Shown one piece after another: positions 37,901 to 49,234 of a DNA stretch of 64,000 nucleotides. Origin of the DNA: Brienomyrus brachyistius. Its lineage: Eukaryota; Chordata; Actinopteri; Osteoglossiformes; Mormyridae. The notes under the pieces were generated by a model. That model made no database searches, was not told the DNA's origin, and was given only the letters and a program-made list of their open reading frames with translations. A program made the position numbers and the translations under genes. The stretch is from NCBI RefSeq assembly GCF_023856365.1, contig NC_064551.1:3180501-3244500 (forward strand). Reading direction: 5' to 3'. Each line of letters starts with the position of its first letter. Position 1 is the stretch's first letter.

Positions 37901-38187
37901 TGTCATGCCCGGCTCATCCGCTCCTCGTGTGTGCCACGCCCCCTGCCTTCCCACGTGTATCTCCCTGATTGTACCCCGCTGTATCTGATTACTTTGATTA
38001 GTCTTGTCTGGTTTTAAGTCCTGGTCTTACCTGTTAGCATTGTCTGTCATTGATGTTAGTCGGCGTGCCATGTTCCCGAGTCCTCGTCCTTCCAATAAAT
38101 CCCCGTTTGCCCTAAGTCTGCCTGCTTGCTTGCCTCTCCGCTCATCACCTTACCCGTGCGCCTCTACCGCCGACATATATCGTGACA
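37901..38187 (+). repeat. 3' LTR of copy 2
   Basis: 287 bp, one base different from the 5' LTR by eye. It is followed by the target duplication GAAGG. Confidence 0.92.
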
Positions 38188-38192
38188 GAAGG

Positions 38193-40084
38193 TCATGATC
38201 CTCACCATTGCACTTCAACGAAACAATTAAATGCAATCAGCTGAAGATGAACAGGAATAATGTTTTTTATTACTTTTGCTGAAATGTAGCTAAACATTTC
38301 TATCCTTGATTTATCTGTGGACTCACCGAAACATCCAGATATTCATTCAGACCTAGCTGTTCTGCAGATATATCAATGATTTCCTAGGAGGTGTGCTTTT
38401 CTTACGTACGTGACATAACAGTGTCTCTATTTTTTCATGAAAAAAAAAAAGTTTCATCCAACTGGACTCATCGTAGATGTACTTCTTCTTCTCTTTGGAA
38501 TTCTCCTTCAGGCAAAATACACACACCATGCAACAACTGCTCAGATTATACAGTTGGAACATAATCAGCCTAATTCCCCAATTATTATTGTAGATGACTT
38601 CACACATTAACACCGATCTTCAGTGTGACCCTTATCGGCTTCATCACAGATGGTAATGAGACGATGTACCAAAGGGCTTCTTCTGCAGAAATTATAATTG
38701 ACTCCCACATTTTCTACACTCTTTCAAACCCCTCAGCGATTCAGCCATGAAGCTAGTTGCTTTTGTTCAGATTCTTTCGGACAGTTACCTCAAGAACAAG
38801 CGACTGGGATGAGACCATTACAGCCATACAGTAAGGAATCTCATCAGCTGATCAAACTATTACTCTGGGCAGTTTTCACATTTCTTTGTACACATTTTTA
38901 TATTCCTAGTTTACCATTTTGTTTTTTTCTGTTTATATATTTACCTTTCACTTACAACTAATTTTTATTTCTTTCCTATAGGGAGCCACCTATAGGAAAC
39001 TCATTTCACTGCCTGCCTCTAGTGCTGCATGCTGTACTGTTGTGCATCCACTAAATGAACTTGGACTTAATTTGTCCTGATTTGCATTGCGTCATGCAGA
39101 ACAGCATTAAATGCAGTAAACTAATTCCATGTACACTAATTCCGGGTATTTTTTTAAGTGAATGGAGCATCACAACTCAATGGAATTCCAATATCGGAAA
39201 CCAAACAACAGTGATGCAACCAGTTATATTCCAATTGCCAGAAAGAATGGAGTGGACCCCCCCCACCCCCACATAATGTGATTGCAGAAGAGAGTTACAG
39301 GGAAGGATGGGATACCATGTTACCTGTTTAATGACAGACATTAGTAGCATCCTGTCTCTCAGCTCACCAGCAGGCTGCACAGCAGTGGTCCAGGGAAAAA
39401 CACTGTAATAATTGTTTGAATAAGCAGGTGAAATAACAGACGTAGGAGAGAAAGCAGTTTGCTGAACACAGAGTGGTTCACAAGATCCAGGTCATCATAA
39501 TACCTCTCCTGTCATCGTAATAAAAATGACTGCAGTCTGCAGCTCTCTTACGTTCACAGAAAACTGAGTAATACATTATTAGCAGGGTTCTCCAAGGACA
39601 CGGAATAGTGAGAAGCTGTAGTGATGAAGGGAGCCCTTCCCGAGGACTGTGTCGGTGCGTCCGGCCTATAGTAGGTGCATTTCCTCCTTCTGAGTGTCTG
39701 GCTTGAGGAATGAGATTCGTAAACCTGTACATTTGATGATGTGTCAGAGTCATGCTAAGTCAAGGAAAATATACTGCAGTTAATCTGCTGGTAGGGCTCC
39801 ATGTTGCCTAAAATTCTGATGTAATTCCATATGGATTTTCCATTGATTTCCATTGAACAGAGGCAAACAGAACATACGTGACTCACGAAAACTGAAGGTC
39901 GTTCCATAATAAAAATGAACATAACAAAAATGAACGCGGAAGCTGGGTGCAACCAAAGCCAAAGGGGAAATCCAAAAGGGTAGTCGGGTCGACCGAGGGA
40001 GGTCCAAAGCCAGATTTATTTTAAATTAAATTACAGTATAATGGCGGAGCGCTTCTTCCAGCGACCAGGCGCGGAGAAGCAGGT
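38193..40084. other. Gene-free stretch
   Basis: No gene is recognised. The last 120 bases may be the 3' end of the adjoining chromovirus fragment, with a reverse-strand AATAAA near 40,015, but no LTR boundary is clear. Confidence 0.4.
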
Positions 40085-40557
40085 AGGTGGAAGCACTTCC
40101 TTAGTCTGAGGTGGATCAAACTGTCGAGAGAGTGGATCAGCTTTTACATTTTTCGTCCCTGGATGATAGGTCACTTTAAAACTGAACCTAACAAAGACCA
40201 TATAGCCCACCGGGCTTGACGGGAGTTCAGCCTTTTGGCTTTCTGCAGATACTCAAGATTCCTGTGATCCATAAATACTTGGAAGGGGTGAAGGGCTCCC
40301 TCAAGTCAGTGCCGCCACTCCTCCAATGCTAACTTAATAGTGAGTAGCTCCCGGTCTCCAACATCATAATTTCATTCAGCTGGAGTAAGTTTCTTTGACA
40401 GGAAAGCACACGGATGTCGGTGGCCCGTTACCGGATTCCGTTGAATGAGGACAGCGCCAACCTCGGTGTCTGATGCGTTGACCTCAACTTCATGAAAGCC
40501 TGAAAGATGAACGGGCCGTTAGCTAATCCATAAGGCATCACCCAATACTCGTACTGT

Positions 40558-41211
40558 TCAGGTTTTCCATTCATCCCCCCTTCGGATTCTGATGAGATTG
40601 TAGGCACTGCAGAGATCCAGCTTGGTAAAAACAGTTGCTCTCTGGAGTTGTTCCAACACGGAAGGGATTAAAGGCAGGGGTTCTCTCCACTTCACGGTGA
40701 TGGTGTCGAGTGAACGATAATCAATATAAGGACGGAGACCCCCATCCTTCTTCTTGATGAAGAAGAACCCAGCAGTAACTGGAGATGTGGACGGATGGAT
40801 AATACCTTGTTTGAGGCCCTCACGTACGTAAGTCTCCTTGACTTCCTTCTCCGTTATAGACAGGGGGTACAGGTGGCCCTTAGGCAGAGGTGCCCCCTTG
40901 AGGAGGTCAATGGAGCAGTCGCACTCACGATGAGGGGGTAGCTTGAAGGAAATCTCCTTGCTAAAAACATCTTGGTAATCAGAGTAGTCTGCTGGGATCT
41001 GAGAGAGATCTTCAGGTTCGGGGTTCTCAATCAAGGAGGCACGACAAGGTATGGCTAAACATTGATGAAAACAATTAGATGACCAGGCGGTAAGCTCACC
41101 CATCCTCCAGTCGATGATAGGGTTGTGTTTCCATAACCAAGAATGGCCGAGGATGATGGAGTCCTTTGCTTTAGGTAAGACCAGGAAGTCAAGGGTCTCA
41201 ATGTGAAACAC
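40558..41211 (-). pseudogene. Chromovirus protease end and reverse transcriptase N-terminal part
   Basis: The 217-codon open frame covers ILGHSWLWKHNPIIDW (region after the protease), a DYxDVFSKE linker, then RT fingers and palm up to TKLDLCSAYNLIRIRRGDEW. The first catalytic aspartate motif (KLDL) is present. The frame breaks directly afterwards and the YxDD part is missing, so the enzyme is not functional. Confidence 0.8.
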
Positions 41212-41329
41212 AACAACTTAGAGTGAAATGGGATCAGTGCGGTAACTCACCCGTCCACCTTGAAAGGCTTCACCACCAAGCCCCAGCAACACGATGGGGT
41301 TGGAGAGAGCCTGTAGAGGGACCTTAATC

Positions 41330-41587
41330 TCACAGGCTAGTGAGGGGCTCAGAAAATTCCCATGAATCGATTAATGCACGCATGAGTTGCCCCTCACCGG
41401 AACCACTAACCACCACAGGAACAGTAACCTGAATTAGCGAAACCCCAAAAAACGTGGAGGCGTCTACCTTTGTATGGGTACCTGGACATGGCAGAGCACG
41501 GCACATGTCCAGCCTCTCCACAACACATGCACAGCCCTTGGGCTTTACATTGGTGTCACTTCGTGGTGGATGATGGAGCGCGACCAA
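41330..41587 (-). pseudogene. Chromovirus zinc-knuckle and protease remnant
   Basis: The 85-codon open frame has a degraded cysteine cluster (CACVVERLDMCRALPC). A protease-like end follows, where the active-site DSG has become DSW in ALIDSWEFSE. The plus-strand neighbour fragment keeps ALIDSGTVGNFMD. Confidence 0.6.
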
Positions 41588-41903
41588 GCTGCATGGGCTC
41601 CACAGGTTCCTCTGAAGAGACCGACTGGGTAGTAGCGTTTGGCTGGTGCAGGCATTGGTGTTCTCTGATACTGTTTTCTACGGTCACTGAGAGCTCGATG
41701 AAAACTTCAAAAGATAGGGTGGAGCCGCGGGATGTCAGCTCATCCTGTATTTCCGGGTTAAGTGCGTGACGTACAGGATCTGCATGATGTCTTCTGGCCA
41801 GGAGCCTGGCTGCGATGGTCTGGAATTCCAGAGCGAACTCCTCAAGCCACGGTACGTACTCCCTGTTTAAGGTCAAACAAAGTTTCCTCCAGGCTGCATC
41901 CAA
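41556..41903 (-). pseudogene. Chromovirus Gag C-terminal part
   Basis: The 115-codon frame with ARLLARRHHADPVRHALNPE and IELSVTVENSIREHQ resembles the Gag region of fish sushi-like elements. Its N-terminal part lies in other frames further towards 42,290. Confidence 0.6.
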
Positions 41904-42692
41904 CAGCGGGGTGATTGAATATCACCTTAAATGCCTGCTGGAAATCGCACACCGAGTCTAGGAGAGGACCGTCGTCCATCCACAGCGCAGTCGCCCACTC
42001 TTGTGCTCATCCAATGAGGAGTGAAATCACGAAATCAATGCGCGCGGTCTCTTACATAAAACGATCCGGATGCTCCTCCACGTACAACCCGCACTGCATC
42101 AAAAACACCTGGCAGTGATTTGGGTTGCCGTCGTACTTTTCCGGCATGGTGACTGGAACTGGGGCGGATGCTCTGGGAGGTGAATCAGGTAAGCCCTTCA
42201 GGGGTATGGAGCTCGAGCCTCCATAAGCTGAGAGACAAGAGACGTCAGGTGGTCAACCTGCTGCTGCAGTCTCTGATTCTCCGTCAGGCAAAGTATTCTG
42301 TATTGACGTGGAACCAGGGAAGAGCCAGACCCTGTAATGCAGGAGAAGGATTTATTGAAGGTAAAGGCCTGTCTCTATTGTAGACCTCTACTCCTGTCTT
42401 ATCCGTCCATCCCGTTCAACATCACACGTACAGGTAGGAACCTCAGCCTTTTTTGGGGTGTTACTTAAGCAATTTTACCATGCCAGTGGTTTTGACCAGT
42501 GCAGGAGAGTTGCAGTGTACCAGGGCTTTAATTGACTCAGGGACAGTAGGGAATTTTATGGATGTCATACTCACCCGGAAGTTACAGATCCCTCAGTAAA
42601 ATCTCTCCACACCTATTGCTGTCTAGGGGGTTAGTGGGGAGCCTCTACCTGGAGGACAAGTCACTTTTTGAACCGGACGAGTTACTTTACGA

Positions 42693-43103
42693 GTGGGGGC
42701 TGTTCACATGGAATCGATAGACTTCTTAGTGCTCCCCGCAACAAAGGATGCAGTGATTACTTACAATTTGGTTCAGATCCGACGGGGGAATGAAGGGAAA
42801 AATTGGTTTATCACCAACACCAAACATTATGAGTACTGGGTGATGCCGTATGGATTAGCTAACAGCCCCTCTATCTTTCAAGCCTTTATGTATGCGATGT
42901 TCTGTGACATGATAAACCGGTTCGTCATTGTCTACACTGATGATATCTTGATCCACTCACCTTCCCTTTCTCTGCATGTAGACCATGTTCGCCGAGTGCT
43001 CCAAAGGCTATGTGAATGCCATCTGTTTGCGAAAGGGGAAAAGTGTGAGTTTCACCAAACCAAGTCCAGTTCCTGGGTTACGTCATCCAACCCGGTGTGG
43101 TAG
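42693..43103 (+). pseudogene. Chromovirus RT palm fragment
   Basis: The 136-codon open frame contains [18 protein letters not shown] fused by deletion to YNLVQIRRG. It continues with [20 protein letters not shown] and the catalytic [11 protein letters not shown]. Missing fingers and thumb make it non-functional. Confidence 0.8.
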
Positions 43104-43145
43104 TGATGGCTTCATCCCCGCACCACCAATGAACTGCAGTGCTTT

Positions 43146-43649
43146 TTGGGGTTTGCTAATTACTACCGCCGCTTCGTTCGGAATTTTAGTCAGGTGTCTG
43201 CATCCTTGACTTCCCTTACGCAGGAATCAGGATCCCAATTATGTTGGACCCCAGAGGCAGAGGAAGCATTTCCACGTGTAAAACAAGCCTTCTGCACGGC
43301 TCTCATTCTTCAACAACAACGCCCTAAAAACCCATTCGAGGTAGAGGTCGATGCCTTGGAAGCAGGTCTTGGAGCTATCCCCATTCAGAGGGATCAGGTA
43401 ACCGGATGTCGACATCCGTGTGCCTATTTCTCAAAGAAGCTTACATCCGCAGAACGGAATTACGACGTCGGGGATCAGGAGCTCTTGGCCATTAAACTAG
43501 CCTTGGAAGAGTGGAGACACCAACCCTCACCGATCCGCCATAATCTGATGGGTACATACATCCTATGGCATGGGACACCCGGGGGGCTCCGTGACCCAGC
43601 GGTTGGTATCACAGAGATACTGGTGGCCAGGCTGGAGAGCAGAATTTGA
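43146..43649 (+). pseudogene. Chromovirus RT connection and RNase H fragment
   Basis: The frame starts in [20 protein letters not shown] (RT thumb) and continues through RNase H ([48 protein letters not shown]). After LALEEWRH it is joined out of context to integrase-region sequence in another frame. Confidence 0.78.
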
Positions 43650-43791
43650 ACAATATGTCGCCTCTTGTCCTGAGTGCTCGCAGCTAAAGTCGTCCCATCA
43701 ACCTGCAGCCGGGCTACTCCAACCCTTGCCAGTCCCATCTCGTCCCTGGTCCGACTTGACGCTGGATTTTATCACCGTTGTGCTGACATGA
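43570..43791 (+). pseudogene. Chromovirus integrase zinc-binding fragment
   Basis: The 73-codon frame has [20 protein letters not shown], then YVASCPECSQLKSSHQPAAG and DLTLDFITV. These are the H..H..CxxC domain and the first residues of the catalytic core. The rest of integrase is absent. Confidence 0.78.
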
Positions 43792-43859
43792 CTCCCTTCC
43801 AGTGTGTTCTAATGATTCCAGCCCCGACTTTTCCCATGGGATTCAGCGTGATTGAAGTG

Positions 43860-43950
43860 GCTTCCCATTGGTTCTGTGTAGCACTTTGGGTGTCTTGAAA
43901 AGTGCTATATAAATGTAAGGTTTGTTTGTTCATTCATTCATTCAAGCCCA
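43860..43950 (+). repeat. LINE/SINE 3' tail-like sequence
   Basis: GCACTTTGGGTGTCTTGAAA followed by AGTGCTATATAAATGTAAGG and a (TTCA)n tract is the kind of 3' tail common to L2/RTE-type fish elements. A reverse-oriented relative is at 49,240-49,315. Confidence 0.5.
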
Positions 43951-44940
43951 CTCAATAATGCAGGATGCAGGCCACTCAAAAGCTGCATGGGTTGTGTGAA
44001 GGAACAGGCAGAACCCAGGAGAGAGGTGGCTGTTCTAACCTTGGAGAAAGGGAGCCAGTCATTGCGAGTGGCACCTACGCCGACGAGGCCTGTAAAGACG
44101 GCAGAAGCTAGTGTAAGCTCTCTGGAGCCAGCAGTATGTGTAACACGAGCCAATACGTGTACAACCCAGACGCGATATAGCACTCACGTGTCAAAGGGAG
44201 GCCAGCCAGGTGGAGCTGCAGAAACTTCTGGCTAATGGAGGTTTGCGGTGAGCAGCTGTCAAAGGTTTTCATTCAGTCGCAGGTGACTGCACCTGAGCGA
44301 TGGCTCATTAGCCGAGGAAGGCCTCAGGTGTGCCCTGCTAAAGACATGGGAATGAGGTCTGCTGATCTGCGCAGAGAGAGGATGCACAGGGAAGCAGGGG
44401 GTTGTGTGCGTGTTTCCATTTGTGCCAGTTCTGTTTTTCAAAGCATTCGCCAAAACACAGAGTAAGCCACTTGGTCGGGTTTTACAGCTGTTTAGTTGCA
44501 TAAAACACTACATTTACCCAGAATGCAAACCTTATTTTGAACATTTATTTTTATTTTTGGCATCATTAATACCTTACAAATGCTGTTTTCCGGTACTTTA
44601 TGGTTTTCACATATTTTATGGATGAATCATCGTTCCGAAAGCCCGCTATGAGGCACAAAGCCCATTTGTCCGTGATAGGACCTCGGTCGTCGCTCATACG
44701 GTTGCCTTGTTGTTTTTCATGCTGTGCTCTGGGGAGTCCATTTTCCTCAAGGGGTTGTCATGGATACACTGAAAGCTTCTTCTGTGCCATGTTTTGTAAG
44801 GTTAAATATGTATAATCCAGAGCCATTTCAACAGCACAGAGCTACTAAATTGTGTCTGAAATTCATTTTCTTTGATAGTCATACACCGACTTTCTTGTAT
44901 ATTTGCTGCAATAAACAATGTTAAGGTATATACAGCGCTC
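43951..44940. other. Gene-free stretch
   Basis: No gene or clear repeat is recognised. Confidence 0.4.
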
Positions 44941-44946
44941 TTTCGC

Positions 44947-44982
<36 letters not shown>

Positions 44983-45110
44983 TAGTATGCAAGCGTGTGT
45001 GTAGATTATGTTACATTGTGGGGACCTGATATTTTAACATTGTGGGGACTTTTTTCAGTTCCCCACAAAGAACTGTGAATGTAATAAAAATCTAAAAATG
45101 CTTTGTCACA
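44941..45110. repeat. (CA)n microsatellite and GTGGGGAC-type repeat
   Basis: (TA)n and (CA)n at 44,948-44,982 are followed by ACATTGTGGGGACCTG, ACATTGTGGGGACTT and GTTCCCCACAAAG. This is a second copy of the repeat at 8,113-8,240. Confidence 0.6.
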
Positions 45111-45426
45111 TATGCCTTGGTGCTGAGCATCTTTTCCGGTAATGCCCTGCACGGCGGGGCTCTTCTGCAGCCGTCTTCAACTCCTGCTTGTTTCGGAGGT
45201 GTGACCTCTTATGTTTTTTACTCTTCGTATGAAAGGCATATTCAGTTAGATCGAGATCATGTGAGTAACTTCGGGGTTTTTAGCTCTGAAAACCACCTTT
45301 GTTACTTTAGCAGTATGTTTGGCATCTTTGTCTTGCTGTAGGGATGAAGCACCAGCCAATGAGACTGAAGAAATGTGCTTGCACGTTTAGGTAAGATGTT
45401 CCTATCGAGACGGACTCGAGAGTCTC

Positions 45427-46192
45427 TGACATGGGGGTGAGGCATGGTGCAGGCAGGAAAGAAGGTGGACAATCCACTGGCGCTTCCACAGGAACAAAAT
45501 GGTTTACTACAGGAACAGAAAACACTGGGAATACTACAAAACAGAATGGACCACAAGGAATCAAAACTAAAAAGGGGTATGAAGTAAACTAACAAAACCA
45601 GAATGACATACGAGGGGGAAACTGGTAACAGAAAACAGGCAGGGAAGCAAAAATGGCAAACAGAAGAATCAGGGAACTACAATCAACAGGAATATCTGCA
45701 GCAACAACAATGTCTCCACAAGGAACAGAACAGGAACTTAAATGCAGGGCTAACAAGAATAGCGCAGGACAAGTGAAAACAATTAAGAAGGGCAGGTAAA
45801 TCAGGCAACAGGAGAAAACTAAACCATGAAATTCAAACTAGGAAACAGAATCTAACACCAGGGGAATAAGAGGCAAGTAAAACACAACCAAGCACAAAGC
45901 ATGAAACCAAAACCGAATACAAATCACAAAACACAGGAACTAGAAAAACTGATACAAATGAAACACTTGGGAACAAAAACTACAAAATACAAAAATAGAG
46001 GAAACAGGATTTGAACACATGACTGGGGGGTTTACAGGGAGCTACATGCTCAGCTCATTCAGCTACACGACCATCGGGGGAGTGGATGAAACACACTCAA
46101 GACTGACAACGGGGAGAACAGGATGGCCAGCGACATCTGCTGGCTAAATGGGGAGAAGACACGAAAGACTCAGACAAGTGCTGACCCTGACA
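45427..46192 (-). repeat. LTR-like dispersed repeat, family C, with tRNA-like insert
   Basis: In minus direction it starts TGTCAGGGTCAGCACTTG and ends CACCCCCATGTCA. It matches the repeat at 30,471-31,387 at both ends. About 100 bases in, it has a tRNA-like stretch with TGTAGCTGAATGAGC (A-box-like) and GTGTTCAAATCC (B-box-like). There is no visible target duplication. Confidence 0.5.
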
Positions 46193-47166
46193 CCTATATA
46201 CTTCAGATTTCATATTGCTGCTTCCACCAGCAGTGAAGATATATGAGCCAGTACCTGTGACACCCATACAAGAGCGCTTTCAGTATCTAATCTTTACTAT
46301 AAGTTTCTGATAACTTTCAGAATCTGTTATTGCCGTTTGTCAAGAAAAGTAAGAAAATTATGTTAGAAACATGTTCATGTACGTGTAAGACTATGATATT
46401 ATATTTAACAAAGTGTGTGAGCTTAGCAATTGAAAAATCTCTCCTGTTCTTACCCAAGTTTGTGTAGTAGCCATCCAGTCCACCCATCTATTCGTTGACT
46501 CGACCCCTAGCAATCCATGTTTGCTTAATCAATAGCTCCTCAAGTTATTTACCTAATTAAGTTAAGGAACTGGGTGACCTGGTGGTGAAATTTAAGAAAT
46601 ACATGGAATGGCTGAGGTGCATTCTTCTAGTCATCCACTAAGATATGAGTAACTTTTTTGGACAGTAGAAAAAAAATTTGTATTACTTTTTATTGTCTTA
46701 ATGTTCATTTGCATATACAGTATTCTAATTTTAACTTGTGTGTTTTTGTTGGAGCAAATATAATTACTACCCAGATAGACAACTTTAAACATTTTTTGGA
46801 CTGACTAAGACAATTGAATAGTACTGTACGGAGGACATTACGGGGGACACTAAGTCACTTCAGCATGACAGTATCCTTAGCAGGACAGATCAGGACATCC
46901 CTTATCCAGGCCACAGACTGTAGCTCCATCTAGGGGGTCCACAGACATCGCCAAGACCTCTGGGAGATGCAGTCCTGCGCCTGCCCTGCAGCCTCCCCGT
47001 GGGAGCAGTACCCTCACGACCCACAGAGTTCTGTTACCTGGAGTTTAGTTTCCTGGCAGTGCCTCATCTGGCAAACAGGTCTGTGAGGAAGAATCCAGGC
47101 CACCCATCTCCCATCTCCAGGCCAGCTACGACCCGAAAAATACGCAACTCTGGAGCCAGGATGTAG
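46193..47166. other. Gene-free stretch
   Basis: No gene is recognised. No LTR related to 48,954-49,227 is found here, so the adjoining element lacks its 5' LTR. Confidence 0.45.
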
Positions 47167-48102
47167 GTGCAGTTTGCAGCTCCCAGCGAGCGGGGGCCCG
47201 TCCTTCCACCATCCACGTTTGCGGACGTAGCTCCACCTCCCGCCGCTACCAAGAGCCAGAGGAGGAGAAGGAGGGGACCAACGATCGCCCCGACGATCGC
47301 CTTGCGGGCATGTGCCCTCATCCCGGCGGCCCTCCCGGAGGAGGATCGGGAGAGCTCCCCGATCACCCGGATGACCCCCAGCTCTGCTAAGCTGCCTCCC
47401 CAAGCAGCCTCTCCTGTCCGGAGAGCACCGGTCCCGGCTACGCCATCGGAGCCGCCGCTGCCGCTGTCCGAGGATCCCGGTCCCGGCTACGCCATCGGAG
47501 CCGCCGCCGGCGCTGCCCGCGGATCCCGCTCCCGTGCGACCGCCACTGCCCGCGGCCGCCGCTGCCCGCGGATCCCTCTCCGGTGCGGCCGCCACTGCCC
47601 CCGGCCGCCGCTGCCTGCGGATCCCTCTCCCGTGCGGCCGCCGCTGCCCGCGGATCCCTCTCCCGTGCGGCCGCCGCTGCCCGCGGATCCCGCTCCCGTG
47701 CGCCCGCCGCTGCCCGCGGATCCCGCTCCCGTGCGGCCGCCGTTGCCCGCGGATCCCTCTCCCGTGCGGCCGCCTCTGCCTGCGCAGCTGCCTTCGCTGC
47801 CGTCGCTGTCTGCGCAGCCGCCTTCGCTGCCGTCACTGCCTGCGCAGCTACTTCTTCCCGCAGCAGCCCCAGAGGCGCCCCCTCCGCCTGCAGCAGCCCC
47901 AGAGGCACCCCCTCCGCCTGCAGCAGCCCCAGAAGCGCCCCCTCCGCCTGCTGCCCTAGTTCCTTTCACCCTAGTCCCCGAAGTGGTCCCGAAAGACTCC
48001 ATCTTGGCTCCTCTCTCTTCGGAGGTGGAGGAGCTTGAATGGGACCCCTCGGGGACCGCACTTGTGGCGTCTTCGCCCTCGCCCCGGCGAACTCGACCCT
48101 GA
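47167..48102 (+). pseudogene. Gag-like protein fragment, copy 3
   Basis: The 311-codon frame contains RRRRRGPTIAPTIALRACAL (matching APTIVLGACAL of copy 1), LPPQAASPVRRAPV, a repeat domain of RPPLPADPSPV units, PPPPAAAPEA units and, near the end, LVPEVV..DSILAPLSSEVEELEWDPSGTALV. It stops at 48,102 after PSPRRTRP. The N-terminal MTDL region is missing. Here the repeat domain and the acidic motif share one frame, which supports a single ancestral polyprotein. Confidence 0.6.
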
Positions 48103-48953
48103 CCTGGGGGACCCCGTAAGGGGAGGGGACACAGACGTAGGACCGGGGTCCCTCCCGCCCGGCCCCCTGGCTCGTCCTCGCTCGCCGGCGCTACGGCTGG
48201 GTCGGCGCCTGCGGGCCATGGTCCGCCTGGTCGGCGTCCGCCTGCTGGTCCCCCTCCGACGCCTCGTCCCCCTGCCTCTGTCCCTCGTCCGGCGTCTCAT
48301 CGGGTCCCTGCGGGCCCCCCGAAGGCGGCTCCTCGGTTGCCTGCGGGGCCTCTACCTCTGGCCCGTCCCTGGATGTCACCGCCTGCGGCGGCTCCCCCCT
48401 CCTCCGGGCCTTCGCCGAGGGCCCCTCCTGCTTCCTTGTCCCCTTCCCCGGTGGCCCCTCCTGCTCCCTCCTCGGCCCCTGCCTCGGTCCCTCGCCCGGT
48501 CTCCTCGGCCCCTCCAGGGTCCCCTCCGGCTCCGGCCGCCTGTGGCCCCTCCGGCTGCCTCCCGTCGCCCGCTGGGCCTCCCTCGGGCTCCCCTCTATTC
48601 CCCCTCCTTATCTCCCTTCGCTCTTGCCTTTGTCCCTACGTTCCCCTTTCTTTGTTCCTCGTCCTGTCGCTCCTTGTGTTCCTCCTTCTCTCCCTGGGTT
48701 CCCTCTGTTCACTCCCGGTCCTTTTGTCCCGCCTGTTCCCTCTGTGTCCCCGTTTCTGGTCTATCTGTCCGCCTTTCCTGTCCTCTGTGGTGTCCTGTCT
48801 TGGCTCCTGCCCCTTTGTCGGTTTTGCCTGTCTGTCTTGTTCCCTGTTAATTTTTTTGCTCTTGTCTTTCAGGTCTTGCTTCCCCGGTCTCGTCCCGTCC
48901 GTCGCCTCCTCCGGGGTACGCCCGGTGCAGCGCGCCATTGGGGGGGAGGGTTC

Positions 48954-49227
48954 TGTGACGCCCACTCCGTCCGCTCCTCGTGTGTGCCACGCCCCCTAAT
49001 TACCCACATGTGATTCCCTGATTGTGCCCAGTCACGTCATGTTCTTTTCTGATTAGTTCCCTGTATTTAAGTCTCTGTTGTACACTAACCCGTTGTCTGT
49101 CATTGATGTTACCCGGTGTTTGTCGACCTGTCCGGAATAAACCCCTGTCTGCCCCAATTTCTGCCTCCTGCCTGTTCCTGATCGCTCTCGCTGCTGAGCG
49201 ATCTCCCGTCCGGCACGTAGCGTGACA
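48954..49227 (+). repeat. 3' LTR of copy 3
   Basis: 274 bp from TGTGACGCCC to GCGTGACA. It has a TATA-like TATTTAA at 49,074-49,080, the transcript-start sequence GTCTGTCATT at 49,095-49,104 (identical to copy 2) and AATAAA at 49,136-49,141. Confidence 0.85.
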
Positions 49228-49234
49228 GTTTGCT

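Larger units (their letters stand above)
34194..38187 (+). mobile_element. Complete, young non-autonomous LTR retrotransposon, copy 2
   Basis: The 3,994-bp element has two 287-bp LTRs beginning TGTCATGCCC and ending CGTGACA. By eye they differ at only one base (G/A six bases before the shared final ATATCGTGACA-type end). It is flanked by the perfect 5-bp duplication GAAGG (34,189-34,193 and 38,188-38,192). A G-rich polypurine tract (nine or more G, then CTC) precedes the 3' LTR. The inside encodes a proline-rich Gag-like protein; no PR, RT, RNase H or IN motif is visible. The near-identical LTRs imply a recent insertion. Mobilisation in trans by an autonomous Ty3/Gypsy-type element is inferred. 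Confidence 0.93.
40085..42292 (-). mobile_element. Ty3/Gypsy chromovirus-like fragment, minus strand
   Basis: In element direction (42,292 to 40,085) the order is Gag, a zinc-knuckle and protease remnant, RT and RNase H, with many frame breaks. The Gag part has LTENQRLQQQVDHLTSLVSQ and MPEKYDGNPNHCQVFLMQC. The RT part has IDLLKGAPLPKGHLYPLS and GFFFIKKKDGGLRPYIDYRS. The RNase H part has [20 protein letters not shown]. The segment between FQAFM and RNase H, which should carry the YxDD catalytic box, is deleted. Sequence style fits the sushi-like chromoviruses of fish. Confidence 0.82.
42434..43800 (+). mobile_element. Ty3/Gypsy chromovirus-like fragment, plus strand
   Basis: On the plus strand the order is protease (ALIDSGTVGNFMD near 42,529), the post-protease stretch, RT palm with YTDDIL, RNase H ([15 protein letters not shown]), then the zinc-binding start of integrase (GHPGGS, CPECSQLK). 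Internal deletions remove the RT fingers between DAVI and YNLVQIRRG (about 42,757) and the RNase H end to integrase start (about 43,525). It ends where the integrase core begins. It is related to, but clearly diverged from, the minus-strand fragment next to it. Confidence 0.82.
47167..49227 (+). mobile_element. 5'-truncated non-autonomous LTR retrotransposon, copy 3
   Basis: This shares with copies 1 and 2 the proline-rich Gag-like region, the SSEVEELEWDPSGT motif, the Pro/Ser-rich tail, a G-rich polypurine tract (TTGGGGGGGAGGGTTC) and an LTR starting TGTGACGCCC. The 5' LTR and protein start are absent. The left limit is set at the first ATG of the open frame; the true junction is uncertain. 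Confidence 0.8.

Noticed and set aside
39955..40085. 3' LTR of the minus-strand chromovirus fragment
   Set aside because: A reverse AATAAA is present, but I could not find a matching second LTR or target duplication.
46010..46090. Possible tRNA gene on the minus strand
   Set aside because: A- and B-box-like sequences are present, but the acceptor and anticodon stems do not pair properly and the stretch recurs in a dispersed repeat.
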